Source: an uncultured Coriobacteriaceae bacterium (GTDB lineage: Bacteria > Actinomycetota > Coriobacteriia > Coriobacteriales > UMGS124). From it: 7,401 nucleotides of DNA. Under the pieces are notes generated by a model. That model was not told the DNA's origin. It did not search any database and was given only the letters and a program-made list of their open reading frames with translations. Positions 6,433-7,401 of the stretch are shown here, piece after piece (the first letter of the stretch is position 1; every line of letters starts with the position of its first letter). The position numbers and the translations under genes were made by a program. Location of the stretch: NCBI GenBank assembly GCA_900555105.1, contig USJP01000069.1, positions 1 through 7,401 on the forward strand, given 5' to 3'.

Positions 6433-7401
6433 ATGTTCAAGTCCGGTATGACCCGTCGCCAGTTCGCTGTTTCCGCCGCCGCCCTGTGTGCCATGACTGC
6501 GTTCGGCGCAGGACTGGCTTTTGCTGAAGATAAGAAGGAGGAAGCCGCTGAGGTCAAGCTTGACGGTCCCTTCATCGTTGGTTTCGATCAGGACTTCCCT
6601 CCCTACGGCTATGTGGGCGATGACGGCAACTACACTGGTTTCGACCTCGACCTTGCCGCTGCCGTCTGCGAGAAGGAGGGCTGGGAGGTCAAGTACGAGC
6701 CCATCGCCTGGGACGCCAAGGACGCCCTGCTCAACTCTGGTCAGATCACCTGCATCTGGAACGGCTTTACCATTGAGGGACGCGAGGACGACTATGCCTT
6801 CACTGCTCCGTACATGGAGAACCGCCAGGTCGTCGTCGTGAAGGCCGATTCCGGTATTGCCAAGCTTGCCGACCTTGCCGGCAAAAATGTCGTGACGCAG
6901 GCCGACTCCGCAGCCCTGAACCTTCTGTCCGAGGGCGGCGACCAGGCTGAGCTGGGTGCCTCTTTTGCCAAGCTCGAGACTCTTCCCGACTACAACACCG
7001 CCTTCATGAGCCTGTCGATGGGCGAGTACGACGCCGTTGCGCTCGATTACCCCATCGCTGTCTTCCAGATCGGTGACAAGGCCGACGAGTTCATCATCAT
7101 CCCCCAGGCTCTGAACTCCGAGCACTACGCCGTGGGCTTCGCCAAGGGCAACGAGGCCCTTGCCGCCAAGGTCGAGGAGGACCTCAAGGCTCTCGCCGAG
7201 GACGGCACCGTCGAGGAGCTCTGCAAGAAGTACGCCGACCAGGGTGTCGACTTCACCGCTTGGTGCCTTGGCAAGGACGAGAAGGCCGCCGACGGCGCCG
7301 ACAAGGCCGAGGCTGCCGGCCTCAAGGACGGCGAGTACACCGCCGAGGGCAAGGGCATCGGCGGCAAGGTGCCCGTGACCGTGACCGTCAAGGACGGCAA
7401 G
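6433..7401 (+). CDS. Second Tat-exported solute-binding protein entering an FMN_bind domain (3' end outside window)
   Basis: This partial gene has 323 codons visible and is open to the window edge. The start is the ATG at 6433 with GAGAGGA 7 bases upstream. Residues 1-31 form a Tat signal (MTRRQF at 6-11, AFA at 29-31) without a lipobox. Residues about 45-275 are a family 3 solute-binding domain: FPPYGYVGDDG (55-65), GFDLDLA (69-75), CIWNGFTIEGRED (107-119) with the carboxylate-binding R117, and YDAVALDYPIAV with D205. The WNGFT variant and the sequence as a whole differ clearly from the minus-strand protein, so ligand preference may differ. A Lys/Ala/Asp-rich linker (280-297) leads into KDGEYTAEGKGIGGKVPVTV, the opening of an FMN_bind domain almost identical to the neighbour's. 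The flavin attachment motif would lie beyond the window. No permease is visible on this strand, so it may have its own downstream or share the divergent one. Confidence 0.9.
   Translation, partial: MFKSGMTRRQFAVSAAALCAMTAFGAGLAFAEDKKEEAAEVKLDGPFIVGFDQDFPPYGYVGDDGNYTGFDLDLAAAVCEKEGWEVKYEPIAWDAKDALLNSGQITCIWNGFTIEGREDDYAFTAPYMENRQVVVVKADSGIAKLADLAGKNVVTQADSAALNLLSEGGDQAELGASFAKLETLPDYNTAFMSLSMGEYDAVALDYPIAVFQIGDKADEFIIIPQALNSEHYAVGFAKGNEALAAKVEEDLKALAEDGTVEELCKKYADQGVDFTAWCLGKDEKAADGADKAEAAGLKDGEYTAEGKGIGGKVPVTVTVKDGK
7324..7401 (+). repeat. Inverted repeat copy B, start of the FMN_bind domain
   Basis: This is the partner of the repeat at 5296-5373. The exact 47-base block is at 7336-7382. The seven differences are confined to three codons, and two of those change the residue (Ser/Glu and Glu/Thr). 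The repeat reaches the window edge, so the true length is unknown and probably longer. Confidence 0.9.

Noticed and set aside
6343..7125. Minus-strand frame opposite the second binding protein
   Set aside because: The plus frame from 6433 has a Tat signal, a ribosome binding site and clear family motifs; the minus frame has none.

Overview
The window looks like chromosomal DNA of a GC-rich Gram-positive bacterium. A host in the Coriobacteriia (Olsenella, Collinsella or Atopobium type) is my best guess. This rests on GC-rich codon use with many GTG starts, strong GGAGG-type ribosome binding sites, Tat-exported flavin-binding proteins, and the mix of gene families. It is an inference, not a proven assignment.

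The left half (about 1-3550) holds a lipid-related group. A zinc-dependent phospholipase C family protein lies on the minus strand (87-1037). Divergent from it is a two-gene plus-strand operon: an Atg22-like/UMF1 family major facilitator (1231-2490), then, 7 bases later, a YjjU-like patatin family phospholipase (2498-3493). The operon ends at a near-perfect bidirectional terminator (3518-3549), which also serves the convergent ABC-transporter operon.

The right half (3577-7401) holds a polar amino acid ABC importer on the minus strand, in the order substrate-binding protein (5110-6207), permease (4286-5020), ATPase (3577-4299). Its substrate-binding protein carries a C-terminal FMN_bind domain with an apparently intact flavinylation motif. 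A second gene starts divergently at 6433 and runs off the window. It encodes another Tat-exported family 3 solute-binding protein whose tail enters the same kind of FMN_bind domain.

The two solute-binding lobes have clearly diverged. The start of the FMN_bind domain, however, is nearly identical in DNA: 71 of 78 bases match, including a 47-base exact inverted repeat. The most interesting part of the window is therefore a divergent pair of predicted flavinylated solute-binding proteins around one amino acid importer. The inverted repeats could in principle let the two binding modules exchange places in front of the shared permease and ATPase. Function, flavinylation and inversion are all unproven here.
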